From Phytopythium helicoides (Eukaryota; Oomycota; Peronosporomycetes; Pythiales; Pythiaceae), in NCBI GenBank assembly GCA_024867545.1, contig JANFNE010000010.1, positions 434,001 through 498,000 of the forward strand: 64,000 nt of DNA, in the 5' to 3' direction. The position numbers and the translations under genes are program-made. Within the stretch, counting starts at the first letter, position 1. Every line of letters starts with the position of its first letter. Below are positions 11,901 through 24,800 of the stretch, in pieces. A model generated the notes under the pieces. That model ran no database searches, was not told where the DNA came from, and saw only the letters and a list, made by a program, of their open reading frames with translations.

Positions 11901-14318
11901 ACCGGAGGTGATCTTCTTCGACCAATCGATCAATCAGAAGCTCAATCGAGCGCTTACGATTGGCAAACGCAAGCACGACTGTAGCTTCCTCGATGACCGA
12001 TCCGACGATGTGAAGGAAACGTACATTGCTCCTCCTCCCTCCAACATCGGGCTTCCTGACAATGGAACTGTTTATACTGTGCGTGCGTTTCTTTTCGCGT
12101 GACTCTCTGTTGTCTTGCTTACCCGTTCCTCTTATTTCTGGTATGAGCAGTACAAAGCATTCCCGCGACTTAACAAGTAAGCACAATCCAGTATCCTCTG
12201 GGGCTTATTATCACAAACTAAGCGGAATTATTTCATGATGGCATTTAGGAGTCTATTTGGTAATGTGCGAAAGCCTCGAGAACTTTTCACATCCCGCGAG
12301 CAGCAGCGAAATGTCTCTCAAATGGACTTTCATCACCACATCTTTGCATTGACCAAGTATGCTCATACCATTCGTGTTTGTATATCGCCGAATTGTTTCT
12401 CACACGAGCGTTCTGCTAACTTCCCAGGCGTCCAAATGTCAGCACTCCGAGCTGGGAAACTATCTGTCGCCTTGTTGTTAAAGTAAGACCCCAAATCCCA
12501 CGACACCAATGATGACCTTACCTTACGCCTAATCGTGATGCGTCGTTACTAGCTGCAAGCACAATTCCGAATGTATAGTGCACGAGAAAGATATTTGGAG
12601 ATGAAGGCGTCTGTGGTTTTGATCCAACGATGGAGACTTGCAAGGGCGAAGGTAAGATTGCATTAGGCTGCGTGATGGGGTGCATGGTAATGCCTACATT
12701 CTCAATGACTCTCATCACAGGGTTATGCTGCTCGGAAGCGTTTTCTCGAAGTTCGTAATGGAGCTGTTGTGATTCAGAGCACATATCGGATGCATTGTTA
12801 TAGGCAACGATTTCAAGCACAACTTGCCGCCCTCTGCACTCTCCAGGTAGATTGCACGAGTCATTTTGATATTCAACGTAGCACGAACTCACCGTCCCTC
12901 AGTTTGCAGCGAAAGGATATGTAGTACGAGTCCGGTATTTGCGAATAGTGTGTGGAGTCCGTCGATTGCAAGCGCAGTGGCGCAGTCGCTTTTACAAACG
13001 CAGCTACAAGAACCTGAAGTATCAGGTTATTCGCCTACAGAGCCGGATACGAGGTTTCTTGTGCCGTCGGCATACACGCAGGTACGTCGTTGGTGTACCG
13101 CTTTCAAAATGATTGACTCGAACTTACTGAACATGGTGGCCCAGATGGCAAGAGGAGCTGTTCGAGAGCGTTCGAGTCCGGATTTACGATTTGTGGGACA
13201 AATGTGGCGTCCCACTACTCCACAGGTCCAAGTTCTGGCTGACATTCAATAACCCCGATTTCTTCAATCTTGGGGCACGATCAGTGAGCTTTCACGATTT
13301 TTTCATGTGCATCATTCTAATATGTGATGGTGATAACAGGTATATCTGGAAGAAGAAACGCGGCTCAAGACGTCGATTCACAGCACGTCACCACCACAAG
13401 ATGTTCGAGAGCTCCAAGTACCAACACCGATTAGTGGGTTAAAAAGCTCCGAGGTTCGCAAGGCGGGAATTCCATCGATAAAGGAGTTGATGCGACCAAA
13501 GAAACGGGAGGGAAACCGAGTAGTGGCGAGTGTTGTGAGTTGACTCGCTGTCTATTCCGTAGACATTTTATGTTTCTCACTGGACCCTATGATCTTGACG
13601 CAGGCAATGCTCCGAGTCGAAGAGGAGCGAACGCAGATATATGTAGCGCTCAAGCGAAACACAACACCATCAGTGCGACTTTCTTTTTATGATCAGTTTG
13701 GCATCGATCCGATCGCCAAAAAGAAGAAGCGAAAGGTACGGCGATAATGAACGGCCTCACGGCATTGACTGGTTTGAGATTAAGGTACTTATGCTTTCGA
13801 ACAGTTAGCCAGTACTCTATGGACCAACTTTGAACTTGCGAGTGCAAGTGCCGAGGTACCGAGCGCCTCTTCCACCTAAAATGCCTGTGATATCGGCGAC
13901 GTCTAATGCTCTGCGAGCAGGTTGTGGTGACTGTAACATCTTCATCAGACCGCTTCCATATCCTTCCGGCCCAAATTGAGCGTCATAAGCAGGTAGATAT
14001 ATGCGAGTATTACTTTCTACATCATCTGACACTGACACGCTATGGCAGCTTCGAATCCGGGATGATTTGCGATTTACCGTCAACGCTGCATTGGGGTCAA
14101 TCGGAAGAACCCCAGCAATAAGCAAGAAAGATCCACTGCTTGTTCAGCATCTCAACGAAATGGAGCTGGTCAAACAGCAAGCCCAAATCCGATCATTGAT
14201 GTCACAGAACCGCAAGCTCTTGGATGAGCTTGCAGCTGCCAAGAAGGAAATGAGCCAGTTACGAACGGAGCTGCAATCCGCCCAGAAACCCTTCGAGCGT
14301 GGGAAAGAACAGAAGTGA
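8929..14318 (+). CDS. ArfGAP-DENN-IQ-coiled-coil fusion protein
   Basis: Multi-exon gene with an unusual order of trafficking domains. Exon 1 (8929-9625) encodes an ArfGAP zinc finger close to the N-terminus (CCADC, later CIHCAGAHRKLG, with the conserved Arg) and a linker. It then enters DENN sequence, VVEVSKRFLNYFMVIGRG. Exon 2 (from 9707, phase checked) continues with FPEGYALSP, DFFSFVLTNVNGIKIY and VFCPKCIVVTSHYPYF. Further exons at 10244 onward give YIANFVCEIPLPPPG, FSCVVLEQKVLLCSKR, LLPFSWQGAYIPVLP and GVIFVDLDHN, i.e. u-DENN plus c-DENN. A dDENN-like part follows (about 11250-12480). At 12560-13090 are at least four IQ-type segments (VVLIQRWRLARAK, VVIQSTYRMHCYRQRF, RLQAQWRSRFYKR, VIRLQSRIRGF). 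The 3' end (14120-14318) is a coiled coil. Exons phase through short introns, which supports one transcript, although exact borders after 11 kb are approximate. Confidence 0.75.
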
Positions 14319-14427
14319 AGGTAATCTTGTTGTTTTGAAGGGTTAAGCAGAAGGAAGGATGATCACACAGATAGTGTTACAGTTGTGCGGTTTGCGTTTC
14401 TACTCTAAGTCTCTAGTTGGGCTGTTT

Positions 14428-16190
14428 TTACCATGCGTAGGCGCCTTCGGAGCCCAGGAGCACGGCACGGCGTTCGAGCATTCGTAGGATGAAGGACATC
14501 ATCGGCTCCTCGTCCTCTTTCCAGCCAGCCTCTTGGGCTTGGCGATATACGGCCTCCTCTTCAGAGCCGTCCGAAATGCCGTGCCATACTAAGTCCTTCC
14601 ATACCAATGCCTTCGATCCTTCGCTCTCTGCAAGAAGGAGGTCTACATCAATCGCAAAAGCATTAGCATTAGCGTTGTACAACGTACGAGATAATAAGAG
14701 CAAACGCTTACCGACTGCAGATGCGAATTTGAAAGGCTCCTGACCAAAGTTGACGCGTACCGCGTCGTAAGTGTCGAGTCCAATCGCAGGAAACCATTCA
14801 TGCTCGGTACGCTCGACACAATCGTGCTGTGTAAGTCGTTCGTCTGTGAAATGAAGATCGGTGATGTGTCAGAACAAATGTTGTCTTCGGAATGCAATTT
14901 TCTTGGTACGTACTAACAACGCTGCCGTTCTTGGTGAAGAAAACGGTGGAGCGGTCCTTGCGCTTGTCGATACGGACTCCACAGCCAACGGTATCACCGG
15001 CGGCGAACCTCGGACCAAACGGTTCGCCCTAGTTGTTCAAATCAATCGTCAGTGATTTCAATGCAAAGGAGGTTACGAGAGAATTTCTTCCAGCCTTACC
15101 CCGACTTCACCGGACTTGTGGAAGAGCCGACCGTCATCGCCGTGGTATCCATAGGAGCGTCCTCGCCAGCCTGGTTGGCGCCCCACAAGTGGGAAGCGGT
15201 CCGAGACCAAGCCGACGGCGACTACATTATCTCCCTGGATCCGGTTAATTACTCGATGATCGTGCTCGCGAGTTGAGATGTCGACTTCGAAGTACCCGCT
15301 CGATACCACGCCGACAACGTAATATCGCTCGCACGAGCGCCGTAGTTTCCCTTGCAGCTCTGGAGGACAGGTCTTTGACGCAAACACTGCGACGCGGAAT
15401 TTGGTCGGGAACGGTGCGTTCGCTCGCACTGTGCGGTTGTGGCCCAGCACATCGCCATCAAACGCGAATGCGGTTGGTCGCGCCGCCCTCCGTCGATGAC
15501 CTTGTCGTAGCTGCTGCTGCTCCAGCACTTTGATACTGCGCCACCAAAGTTTGTGTCAGCTCGCATGGTCATCATCGTCTGGCACCTTGACTACACAAAC
15601 CGATGCTGTGGCTCCGAGTACAGCGCGGCGTGGCGCGTACTTGCGACGTCGGCGAAGCTCGGCACACGCGCAATGGCGTGCGCTAGCACCTGGAACTTGC
15701 GGCTCTCGGTCTCATCGCTGCATGTCCATCCATGTCTCCAGTCAGTCTCCTCGTCCTACACATGTAGCCATCCACTCGGAGCTGCCACGCACTTGCTGAA
15801 GAGCTGGTGCACGCGCGGGTCGAGCACGAGCACGGCCGAGCCGTCAGCCACGCCGGGCAGAGGGAAGTTGAGCGCCTCCCACTGGCGGCAGAAGGCTGCT
15901 CGCCACAGACTCGGCGTGTTGGGCACCACGTGTTTAGCGACGACGCGAGCCGCGACGGTGAGCGCCTCAATGTCTCTGGCGCTCGCGAACTCGAGCACAA
16001 GCGCGAGCTCGTCCTCTCCCAGCGCCGCAAAGCCCGTCGGCTCGGCGATCAATGTGTTGGCCTTCATGCTCGCAGCTTCGACGGTGACTCGGTCGGTTGG
16101 AAACTGACGCCGTAGCTGGTGGACGAGCTCGACGAGCCTCGTCCTGCGCACCAGACTGGCGGTCGTGACTCGCACTGAGTATGCCGGCAA
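14428..16190 (-). CDS. F-box-like / SPRY domain protein
   Basis: Predicted ubiquitin-ligase adaptor with a SPRY recognition domain (architecture as in FBXO45). The 5' exon (16190 down to about 15756) encodes an F-box-like segment: FAALGEDELALVLEFASARD, AARVVAKHVVPNTPSLWRAA. The next pieces (about 15745-15600) give KFQVLAHAIARVPSFADVAS. The SPRY domain spans about 15370-14900: YYVVGVVSSGYFEVDIS, NVVAVGLVSDRFPLVGRQ, SYGYHGDDGRLFHKSGE, then FGPRFAAGDTVGCGVRIDK and STVFFTKNGS. The last exons give a conserved-looking tail ending at 14428. At least four introns are needed. The start may be the ATG at 16190 or an internal one at 16067; the F-box follows either. Substrate unknown. Confidence 0.7.
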
Positions 16191-16953
16191 CAGGTGGCGG
16201 CCGGCGACCGCATTGACACGCTAGTCACGCGCAGTGGGAGGTCTCGGCCTGAGTATGAGACGCGCCATAGATGCGCACAGTTTGCCGTGCTGGTGCAAAG
16301 GAGGCGAGCGAGACATGAGATTGCGATCGCGAGGCGAGAGATGAGGGAGCTCCGCGTCAACAGAGATGTGGTGGCGCTAAATACTGCATGTGCCGGGCGG
16401 CGAGGAAGGCTGCTTCGCGAGCGGACATGTGCTTTGCCACGCACTCGAAGTCGTGCGGACTTATTCCTGCTGCAATGTGCCCGCACCAGTAGTGATGCCC
16501 TCGAGTGGGCCGGATCACGATTTGCGTGTAGCGTGCTGTAGCCATTGCCACTGCGGGCAGACTTGGGATCTGCATCAGCAAGCCGCGCGGAGAGTGCACC
16601 GAGCGCACATGGCGCATAGCGACGATGGTGCGAACACCGTGCACGCCGCTGGCCGGGAGGTGATTGGGCGATCCCGCGACGGGATCAAGTTGAAGTGGCC
16701 CAAGACACGCGCCTCGAGCAAGTCCCGCCGGCGTCCGCCGCAGGAATCATCTCGAAAAGCAGAACGGCAAACGGACCAGGAGGGAAACAAGGCTCGAGAT
16801 GGAGGCAACGAGTTTGGGCGTGTTTAGCTGCATCTCGGGGGTGGTCTGTGAGTTTCGTGGTGGTGGTGGTGCTTGGCAATGATTAATCGTGGCGATGGGC
16901 TAGGTCCTTCAGCTTTTTGCGTTTGAAACATGTTGATGTGCATTTCACTGCGA
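16191..16953. other. Unassigned stretch
   Basis: No recognised gene. The best frame on the minus strand (16357-16644, 95 residues) has a mixed composition and some coding look (THR-rich start, then GHHYWCGHIAAG) but no domain I know. The plus-strand frame over the same bases is Cys/His-rich and equally unconvincing. It may hold the promoter of the F-box/SPRY gene, which starts at its left edge. Confidence 0.3.
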
Positions 16954-17385
16954 CTACCAAGCAGCCGCACACGATGATGCCCAAGCATCGACGGTCTCCT
17001 TTCGCGCTGCCGTAGCAAAGAAGCACTCGGCTTGCAGCCAGTTTAGCGTGAGGAGCTGCTGTGACGGGGAGATCATCTCGAGCTCGTCCAAGCAGACGAG
17101 GAGGTGCGTTTCCTGTGGCCACCGAGACAAGTGTGTGGTAGAAGGCAACAATCAAAATCACCACCGAGTCGACCGAGACCAACACACGGATCGCAGTCGT
17201 TCTACTTCCGCAAGCATCGCAAATACAATCAAGAGTTGGCTCAGCCTGTAGGGGTCGTCGTCCGAGTCCTCCATCACCAACGCAAGTTTCCTCCGAGCAA
17301 GGTCGTCGATGACTTTTGTTGGTTGGAATCTTGCCCTGGACAGAGTGCTGGATTCGGACGGCAATACCGGTATATTCCAGCACAA
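16954..17385 (-). CDS. Small hypothetical protein, probably two exons
   Basis: Two minus-strand segments look coding. One (about 17340-17230) has DDLARRKLALVMEDSDDDP followed by an amphipathic stretch RLSQLLIVFAMLAEVERL. The other (about 17100-16954) has THLLVCLDELEMISPSQQLL and ends WASSCAAAW at 16954. A GT-AG intron of about 75 bases would join them in frame. I do not recognise the family, and the start codon is not clear. Listed as a candidate only. Confidence 0.3.
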
Positions 17386-17551
17386 TTCAATTCATGACAC
17401 GCAATCCAGTACATATACTACCATAAAAAAGTCAATGTAGTCACTGAACCGAGACTGACGTGCGCGAGCTGTTTGTGGTCCGCAGCTTGTCAGCCCCCTT
17501 TTTGGCCCAGTTGAGAGAATCCCCCCGCGCCTTCCCGTCGATCCGAGCAGC

Positions 17552-17844
17552 ATGAGCGGAACGTCCCTCTGGCGCATGGCCGGCGTGTCCTACCTGCAGT
17601 ACGTCAACAAGTCGGCCGGCGTGCTGCGCGCGGCGCTCAAGGAGCCCGTCAAGAGCAAGCTCGCCTCGCGCTCGCACGTCGAGTTCGCGGGCTTCAAGTG
17701 GGCCGAGGGCGAGCGCGGCGCTCGCGGTGAGTCGGCGATGATCGGTCGGTGGAATGGAGGGGGCGCGCGTCTGACGGCTTTGTGCGACTCGCAGTCAACA
17801 TCTCGTCGATCGAGAAGGCCGCCGAGGCGTTCAAGAAGGCGTAA
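17552..17844 (+). CDS. ATP15: Mitochondrial ATP synthase subunit epsilon
   Basis: Small subunit of the F1 central stalk, acting in the mitochondrial matrix face of complex V. Exons 17552-17726 and 17795-17844 join across a 68-bp GT-AG intron inside a Val codon and give 74 residues, the usual size for this family. The diagnostic N-terminus SLWRMAGVSYLQYVN aligns with the W-R-x-A-G-x-S-Y-L pattern of eukaryotic epsilon, followed by an Ala/Leu/Lys helix (VLRAALKEPVKSK). There is no cleavable presequence, as is normal for this subunit. Not to be confused with bacterial epsilon, which is the eukaryotic delta. Confidence 0.9.
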
Positions 17845-18020
17845 GGTGTCGTTCCGGGCGAGTCGAGGCGACCGAGAGGACGCCGCTAAGCGAATACAGA
17901 GAGGCTGGCTGCCTGCTCGTTGCCCTTGACGACTCCGTTGTGCGTTTTCCCCCCGGTAGCGGACGCTGTGGCTTGCCGCGGCTATTCTTGCGCTCCCCAC
18001 AGGACGACCCGTCGCCGACG

Positions 18021-18772
18021 ATGAGCGCGTCCGTGGCGTCGCTCGGCTCGTCGCCGTCCTCGCTGCTCTCGTCGCCCTCGACCGTGCAGATAAACGGCAG
18101 CTCGCTGTCTCCTGGCGACGCCGTCGTCGAGAGCCTGCTGCCGCGCACTGCGCCGGTCGCTCGAGCGCGCAAGCAGTCGATCTTTCCTGTCCCCAGGCTC
18201 GGGCAAGAGTAGCAGCAGCTCCAGCCACGGCAGCCACCGAGAGATCGAGGTACAGCCGCTGACCGACCATCCTGCCGTGCTCCAGGCGCAGAGCGAGTGT
18301 GCGTCACTGCTCAACGGCAACGACGTGCGCGTGCTTGAGGACGAGGACGTGCACGAGGCCGTGGTGCAGGTGGTAGGCCGCGATGCCGAGCTGCTGCTGC
18401 CAGCTCGCAGTGCCATGCGCTTCCTCGTGCTCTTCGTCAAGAACCTCGCGCGCTTCTTCGCGCTGCGCGTCGAGCTGATCGACGACAAGCGCAAATACCG
18501 CGAGCTCACGGTCACGAACGCGCGCTCGCTCGCCAAGGTCGATCTCCAGACCAGCTCCTGCCAGCTTGCCGCTGCTCTTTGGCGGAGACCAGCCCGGCTG
18601 GCGCTACGTGTGTCTTGACCTGCAGGAGCTCACGCGCGAGGCGTTCGGTTCAAATCACGTGGCCACCACTAGCGTGCGCTTAGGTGGTGACTGCCGCGTG
18701 CTGCGCGTCTTCTTCCAGGACGAGCAGTACGCCGACGCCGAGCTACCTCCACACCTGACCTTCCTCGGCTGA
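18021..18772 (+). CDS. CFAP20-domain (DUF667) protein, two frameshifts
   Basis: Protein with a CFAP20-type domain, a family found in cilia and flagella (BUG22/CFAP20, WDR90, CFAP20DC). A Ser-rich N-terminus (from the ATG at 18021) is followed by the domain: VVQVVGRDAELLLPARS, VKNLARFFALRVELIDDKRK, YRELTVTNARSL, PLLFGGDQPGWRYVCLDLQE and a C-terminal HVATTSVRLGGDCRVLRVFF, with ELPPHLTFLG at the end. The last block matches the family's CRIRRVYFSD..-PxEF-like ending. One-base shifts are needed near 18190-18200 and near 18563 (an extra T before CCGCTG). The Ser-rich extension and short length mean it is not CFAP20 itself. A flagellar role in zoospores is an inference. Confidence 0.75.
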
Positions 18773-18879
18773 TTCTTCTTGAAGTCATGCAACAACGTCG
18801 CCAATACCAAACTAGATACCTTCGTGTTCATTCCTTCGCTCCTACTCCAACGCTCTAGACTTCCTGTCGCCTCTCCTGT

Positions 18880-21800
18880 CTACAAGTACGACAGATTGAT
18901 CGTGTACTGCGGGTCGCGCTGGTTGCGCTGGCGAGACACCTCCGAGAACAGGCGGTGCTGCAGCCAAAGCCCTTCCAAGTGGCGATAACGCGCCATGTCA
19001 AGGCGCAACGGGCGGCCCCGTTGCAGCCCCACGTCTTCCTCGCCATGTGCATCCACGTACGGACTCGGAAATGGGCAGCCATGCTCCCGCCAATAATCGC
19101 AACCCGGCACTGGTCAAGAAGAAGCACAATGCCAATGCCACCACCACACTCAGCTGCGTGCCGGGTGCACTCGCCAACGGGTGGGCCCTGAGCGATGAAC
19201 GCGCGAGTACAGCACGAGTCTCCACAGCACAGGAACTCGCCACACACGAGACAAATGCCAGGGTCGCTCGGTGTCTTGCCACAGCGGTCGCACGTCCGCC
19301 CACTAAGAGCCGAGTACAGTTCGTCGTACTGGATCGGCAGGTCGATCAGCTGCGGCTTCCGCGGGACTTCGCGAAGGATAAACATGCTCGCCACATACGC
19401 TTCACTGCAGCCTTCTGTGTGCTCGCATCTGTCGCCGTGGTCGCCGTTCGCACCAGAAGACCTCGCAACACCCAAGTAGCTCTTGCTCGTCATACGGTCG
19501 TCGCACCAACGCCACACCTGATCAAACACCGCGTCCGGAGATTCCGCGATATCGCTCAGCGTTGGGATCACGAGGGAATCAGCCGAGAACGAGTGCTCGA
19601 AGCTCTCATCGCGAGACAGGCAGCGCCAGAAGAGCTTCATCCGGCGCACAAACGTCGCATTCTCGCGCAGCACATTCGCCAGGCGAGATGACAAAGTGTC
19701 GAGACTAACCGCCTCGAGAACCAGGGGGTTCTTGTCTGCAACCGATGCCTCCACCATGCGCTTCAGAACAGCCAGAGCAACGTACTCGTTCGAATCTTGG
19801 TTGGCAAGACTCTCCATCATATCGGAAATGATCGCCACCGGCGAGTCAGAAGAGTTGGACTTGCTGGATCGCCGTGAGCGCGTTCGAGACATCGCCGGTG
19901 AAGTTACCGTTGTTGCCTGACCAATAACACGCCCACTGCGAGTACGCCGGACTTCTGGATCTTCATCTTGCGAAGAGGTCACATCAGTAAGTGCATGCGG
20001 AGCCGCACCCTTCTTTCCAGAAGCAGAAGATGGCGTGGCTACAGCCTTTGCCGCATCTCGCTCTGCAGTGTATTTGTCTTGGAACAGTGATGACTTGTCT
20101 GCCTTTCGCGGCTTGAAAAACTCCACGTAGAAGCGCTGGATCAGATCCGCAGCACTGAACACAGGGATAATGCTCCAGATAGTCGCTGGATCCGCTGCCA
20201 CAACAGTCGACACGATAAAAGCAGTGAACGAGTCGGCAACCAGCAGACCAAGGATTGTACCGCGAAGACACGGATCCACAGACCCTAGGACCTAGACAGA
20301 AAAAAATATGTTAGTTGCTCCGATATCTCAATCAGAGCAGTGCATCGGCAACGTACATTCGTAAACTTGCGATATTCGCGCTTGGTCTCGCAATTGATAG
20401 GGCAGCAGCGCTTCGAGGTCTCCCAGATGACTTTTGCGTCAGTACTGTGTTCGAGCATGAGAACGACCACCGGCAGAACTTCGTCACAGCAACAAGTGAC
20501 TCCATTTCTTTTCAAGAGACGGCGGGCAGCGGTCCACGAGCGGGTCGAACAATGGGGCTGAACCACCGGACAAATTTCGGTGCTCATCCTCCACCACCAA
20601 GAGGAAAGAAGCGAGAGTGAATCCACACGCGGACCACAGGAACGGCGCACCCTTCTCCAGACTGCCATGAGGCTCCCACAGTGTCTCCTCAAAGTACTCG
20701 CGCCACATGTTATGCTCGTCCATGTTCCCCAGTTCCGTGACCGCGGTATCATCGCGTCCAAGCACAGTGCGGCACCACCCCGGAACCTTAAGCTGCTGTT
20801 GGATGGAGTCGATCCATGACGACGACGCTGACACTAGAACCGACGAAACTGAGCGCTTTTCTTCATACTCAGGTGCCGATTCTGCCTCCATGTCTGGGTC
20901 ATTCACCTTAGGAACCTTCTTGCCCACAGGCATCGAAATGGGCATGAGGAAATTGCTGAGAGTTTTACACAGCGGACACAGGAACTGGGTCATTGCCGAG
21001 TCTGGGTCGATCGCTTGAACCCCGTCAAAGTCTTCGCCGCGGATCGCTTTGTCATGCAATGACGTGATATATCGCTCCAAACAGTCGATATGCACTGCAT
21101 GCTGACATGTGCGAATGTGCAGTCCACATGGAGTCAAGTACAATTGAGAGCTGTCGTGGATAGAGTTGTCAAAGCCTGGTGGATTGTGTCCGTGGTGCCG
21201 CCGGCTGTGCGGACTGAGAGCGGCGCCGAACGAGTGCTCGAATGCACTATCTTCGTCGTCTTCCTCATCACTGTCGTCAAAGATAACACGCATATTCTGT
21301 CGCGGATCAAACCGTCGAGCAGTTCTCCCGACACGACCGCCGCGGCGAGCAAGCATTGGGCGCTGTGCACGAGGGTTGACTGGTCTACCACGAGCATCCA
21401 AGCCGAACAAGCGCTGGTCGTCCTCCATGTCCAACACTCCCTCGAGTACATCCATGTCTTCGTCAGCCTGAAGAAGCTCACCTTGAATCATTGGCAAGTT
21501 ACCCCCGCCAAAGCGGATACGTTCGTGGCGTCGACGAGGTGGCCCTTGAGCCTGAGCATCCCCACCCTCCAACACCAGAACACGAGCCATACGCGGGCTT
21601 GCCCGCCCAGCACCTGCTCCATCACGCGCTGCCCCATCGTCGTCTTGTCCAGTCGAGATGTACCACTCAGGCAGAGGTGGAGCAGAGAAACGCACGAAGA
21701 ATGGGAGACATGGCGTCCGATGATGAAGTCGACGTTGAGCCAGAACACAACTCCATTTTGGCAATCACGTCCTTGACGAGCGTACGCACACGCTTCCCGC

Positions 21801-24800
21801 TCATGTTGAGCGCCTCCTGAGGCTCGGGACGGAATCCAGTCGCAAGAACCGTCGATTGATGGAGATACGCTGCCATGCCCATTTGACCAGCCTCGTGAGA
21901 ATCGTGGCACAGAATGCACTTTGGCCCCATCGCACTATCCTCCTCGACCGCTGACCCAACCTTTTGCCGCTTCTTCAATGCCAACTCATCTTTTTCTGAT
22001 TCTTCGCTACTTTGGCGTTTTCGCCGTGAAGATGCTCCCACTCCATTGCCATCATTATCTTCATCCATATCAGAGTGCTCGTCATTTTCGTCTTCAAAGT
22101 TCGCCATCATTGCTTGGAACGCTGCTTGCTTCTGTGCCATCGCAGCGAGAGCGCGAGCGCGAGCCTCTGCCTTGCGCTGCTCCAGTGTGAGAGGTGCGGC
22201 TGCACCCCCAGCCGCATCGCCTCCGTTTCCATCGGGCTGGTTCACTGTCGCGCTCACCAATTTTGCAGATTGCTTAGAATCGTTCAGCTGCTTGAACACA
22301 GACGCACACTTGGCTGAGGATTGTTCGATCTTCCAGACTAGCCACTCGAGAGTTCCTGTCTGCTCGCCGTCGAGAAGGGTTTTTGCTCTTTCCAGTAGCT
22401 TGCTAAGCAAGTGCAAAATGCTGTTATCTCCCAGCAATGGTTCGCGCTTGCAAACCCGTTCCCAGAATGCATCTGCATTCTCAGCACACACTGCGGTATG
22501 CACGCCATGCACCAGCAAGTGAAGAGAGGTCGAGATCACAGCGTCGCTCACGACACTCGACGACGACAAGTTCTCAGCACTGAGCACATTCCAGAGAATA
22601 ACGTGGACTATGAGGAGCGTGCTCTCGCACGTCAGCACTGCTTGCACGGGCTGAAGAAAAGGCAGCGGGCGAGCTGCAGGTCGTAGAGGCTCATGGGGCT
22701 GCTTGCTATTTGAGGTATCGTGTTCTGCCTTTCGGCGCTGAAGGTTCCGAAAGCTTGTCCAGCGATCACGTGCGAGCTCATGTGACTCGCGGTTAAGGTG
22801 CAAGAAGTAGGGGTTGTACCGCTCAAGCAAACCCTTCTTGAGTTCATATCTGCCGGGCTCGAGCCCTGAAGGCGGAACAAAATCAGCCACCCGGGCAAGC
22901 GCCGATTCGAGACGTGCAACTGGGATATCGTCTTGCCCCGTCGGAAGAATGGCGAGCTCGAACAGCTTGCTGAACGACTGTGACTTGGAGCATAGCTGTT
23001 GAAGCATCTCTTCCAGCAGAAATTCGTTTTCGTAAGTAACTCCGGTCGCCGCTGGCAAGGCGGTTCCCATCACAATAATTAGGCGCAAGAACTCCTCCAA
23101 CAATTGCAGACGCTGCTGGTCATCAATCCCTTCTTCTAGTTTGGAGTAGCCAAAGCCATCCAAAGCCGACCTTAAGGCAAAGTAACTCCCGAGCTGGTAG
23201 TGGTCCATCATGCGTGCAATGACTTGGTCCGCGCCAGTCATGAGAACACCCAGTTGCAGCATGAACACGTCAGCATCACGATAGTGAACGCAGTATGGCA
23301 GTGCTGAGTAGTTGTACAGCTGGGCAAGCATATTCTCATCGCCGTTTCTTCTCCACAAACCAGAGTGGATCTGGGACGCCATGACCAGACAGCGAAGCGG
23401 CATCTCAATGAGCTCGTATTTGTCTTCCGCTTGAAGGTTGTCGAAGCCGAACGCGCGAAGCAATCCATCCGACTCAATAGTCGACTGGAATTCTGGGTGG
23501 AAGATAGTCAGTTGGCGAATCGCTGCGCTCAGGTACCGATGCAACGGGATGTGGAGCGAAGTCGGATCCGACGCCACATTGAACCGATACGACACAATAT
23601 TGCGCTCAGGTCCGCGTCCGTGAGATGATAACGCGAAAAGCGCCTTGACTGGTGCCAACTTCTTGGTCGCCACTTTTTCATTCATCAGCGCAGAGGAAGC
23701 GATCGTTGCCTCAAGAATGGGCTTGAAGACGTCGGCAAGACTCATCTCTGTCGCTGCTAACTGGTCTGCCTTGAATCCGCTCCATGAGACAGAGAAAATA
23801 GAGTGGACCCGAATGCCGAGGTTGAACATGGGGAGCCAGCTGTCCGATTCATACTCGACGTGGCTTTGGTGAACTCCGCGCCGTATTTGAGGATCGCCAC
23901 CCTGAAGTGATGAACATCAACTGTGAGTAACGAACGCTACGAGCCACTGCTGAAGCCGCAAATATGTAGTACCTGAATAATAGCCAAACAAGCAAGCCAC
24001 AACTTCATGTTGTCCGGGTCACACATAAGCTCACCGGAGAACGACCCGACGTTGAAGACATACTCCATGTTTTCAATGCAGTGCTGGTACAAAACACGAG
24101 TTAGCATAGAAACTCAGAACCATAAGAGTAATAAGTTGGACCTCGTACCTTATATTTCTGGCTGCTGAGACTCGGGTGATCAGGGCTGAGTGTACCAGTC
24201 TTGTGATCAATAGCTGATTGGAACACCATCTTGAGCCCAGCGAGCAGCTCGCCAATGATTTGTCGCCTTTCCGGGTGCTTCCGGGCTTCTGCACGGGAAT
24301 ATCCCTGCACGAGGTGCGGGACCGTGAGAAACTGAACTGCAAAATCGAAGATGGACTCACTGGAGTTCCAAGTCCTCGCAGAAACATGTCTGTGATGCGC
24401 TTATAGCATTGCATGTATGACTGGAGTAGATGTGTGCGGAAGTCGATCTCCAGCAGGTGCTCCCGAATCAGCGAGTGAACTTTATCTGCTGTAGCTTTCC
24501 GCAGTGTGCAGTCGTACTGCACCAGGAGAGTCAGGGCTGACAACGGCTCCGTCAACTCTGTAGATCGGCTGCTCGTTGAAGCACTTGTGCTGACGAAATA
24601 CTTACTCACCACCGAGTTGAAACCCTCCCGAACACTAGCATGACGAGTATAAGCGCCGCTCAACGAGACGGACTTGACGAATTCTTCGATAAACACGTTC
24701 TTGCATCCGAGTTCTCCGTTGCTGTGCGCCAATGCCACGGATGGGGATAGCGAAATAGTATCAGGTTGGTTGCTCTCACTGGACCACAACTTGAAGTACC

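Noticed and set aside
16357..16644. Possible 95-residue minus-strand gene
   Set aside because: No domain, no splice context and an equally good frame on the other strand; mentioned only as part of an unassigned stretch.
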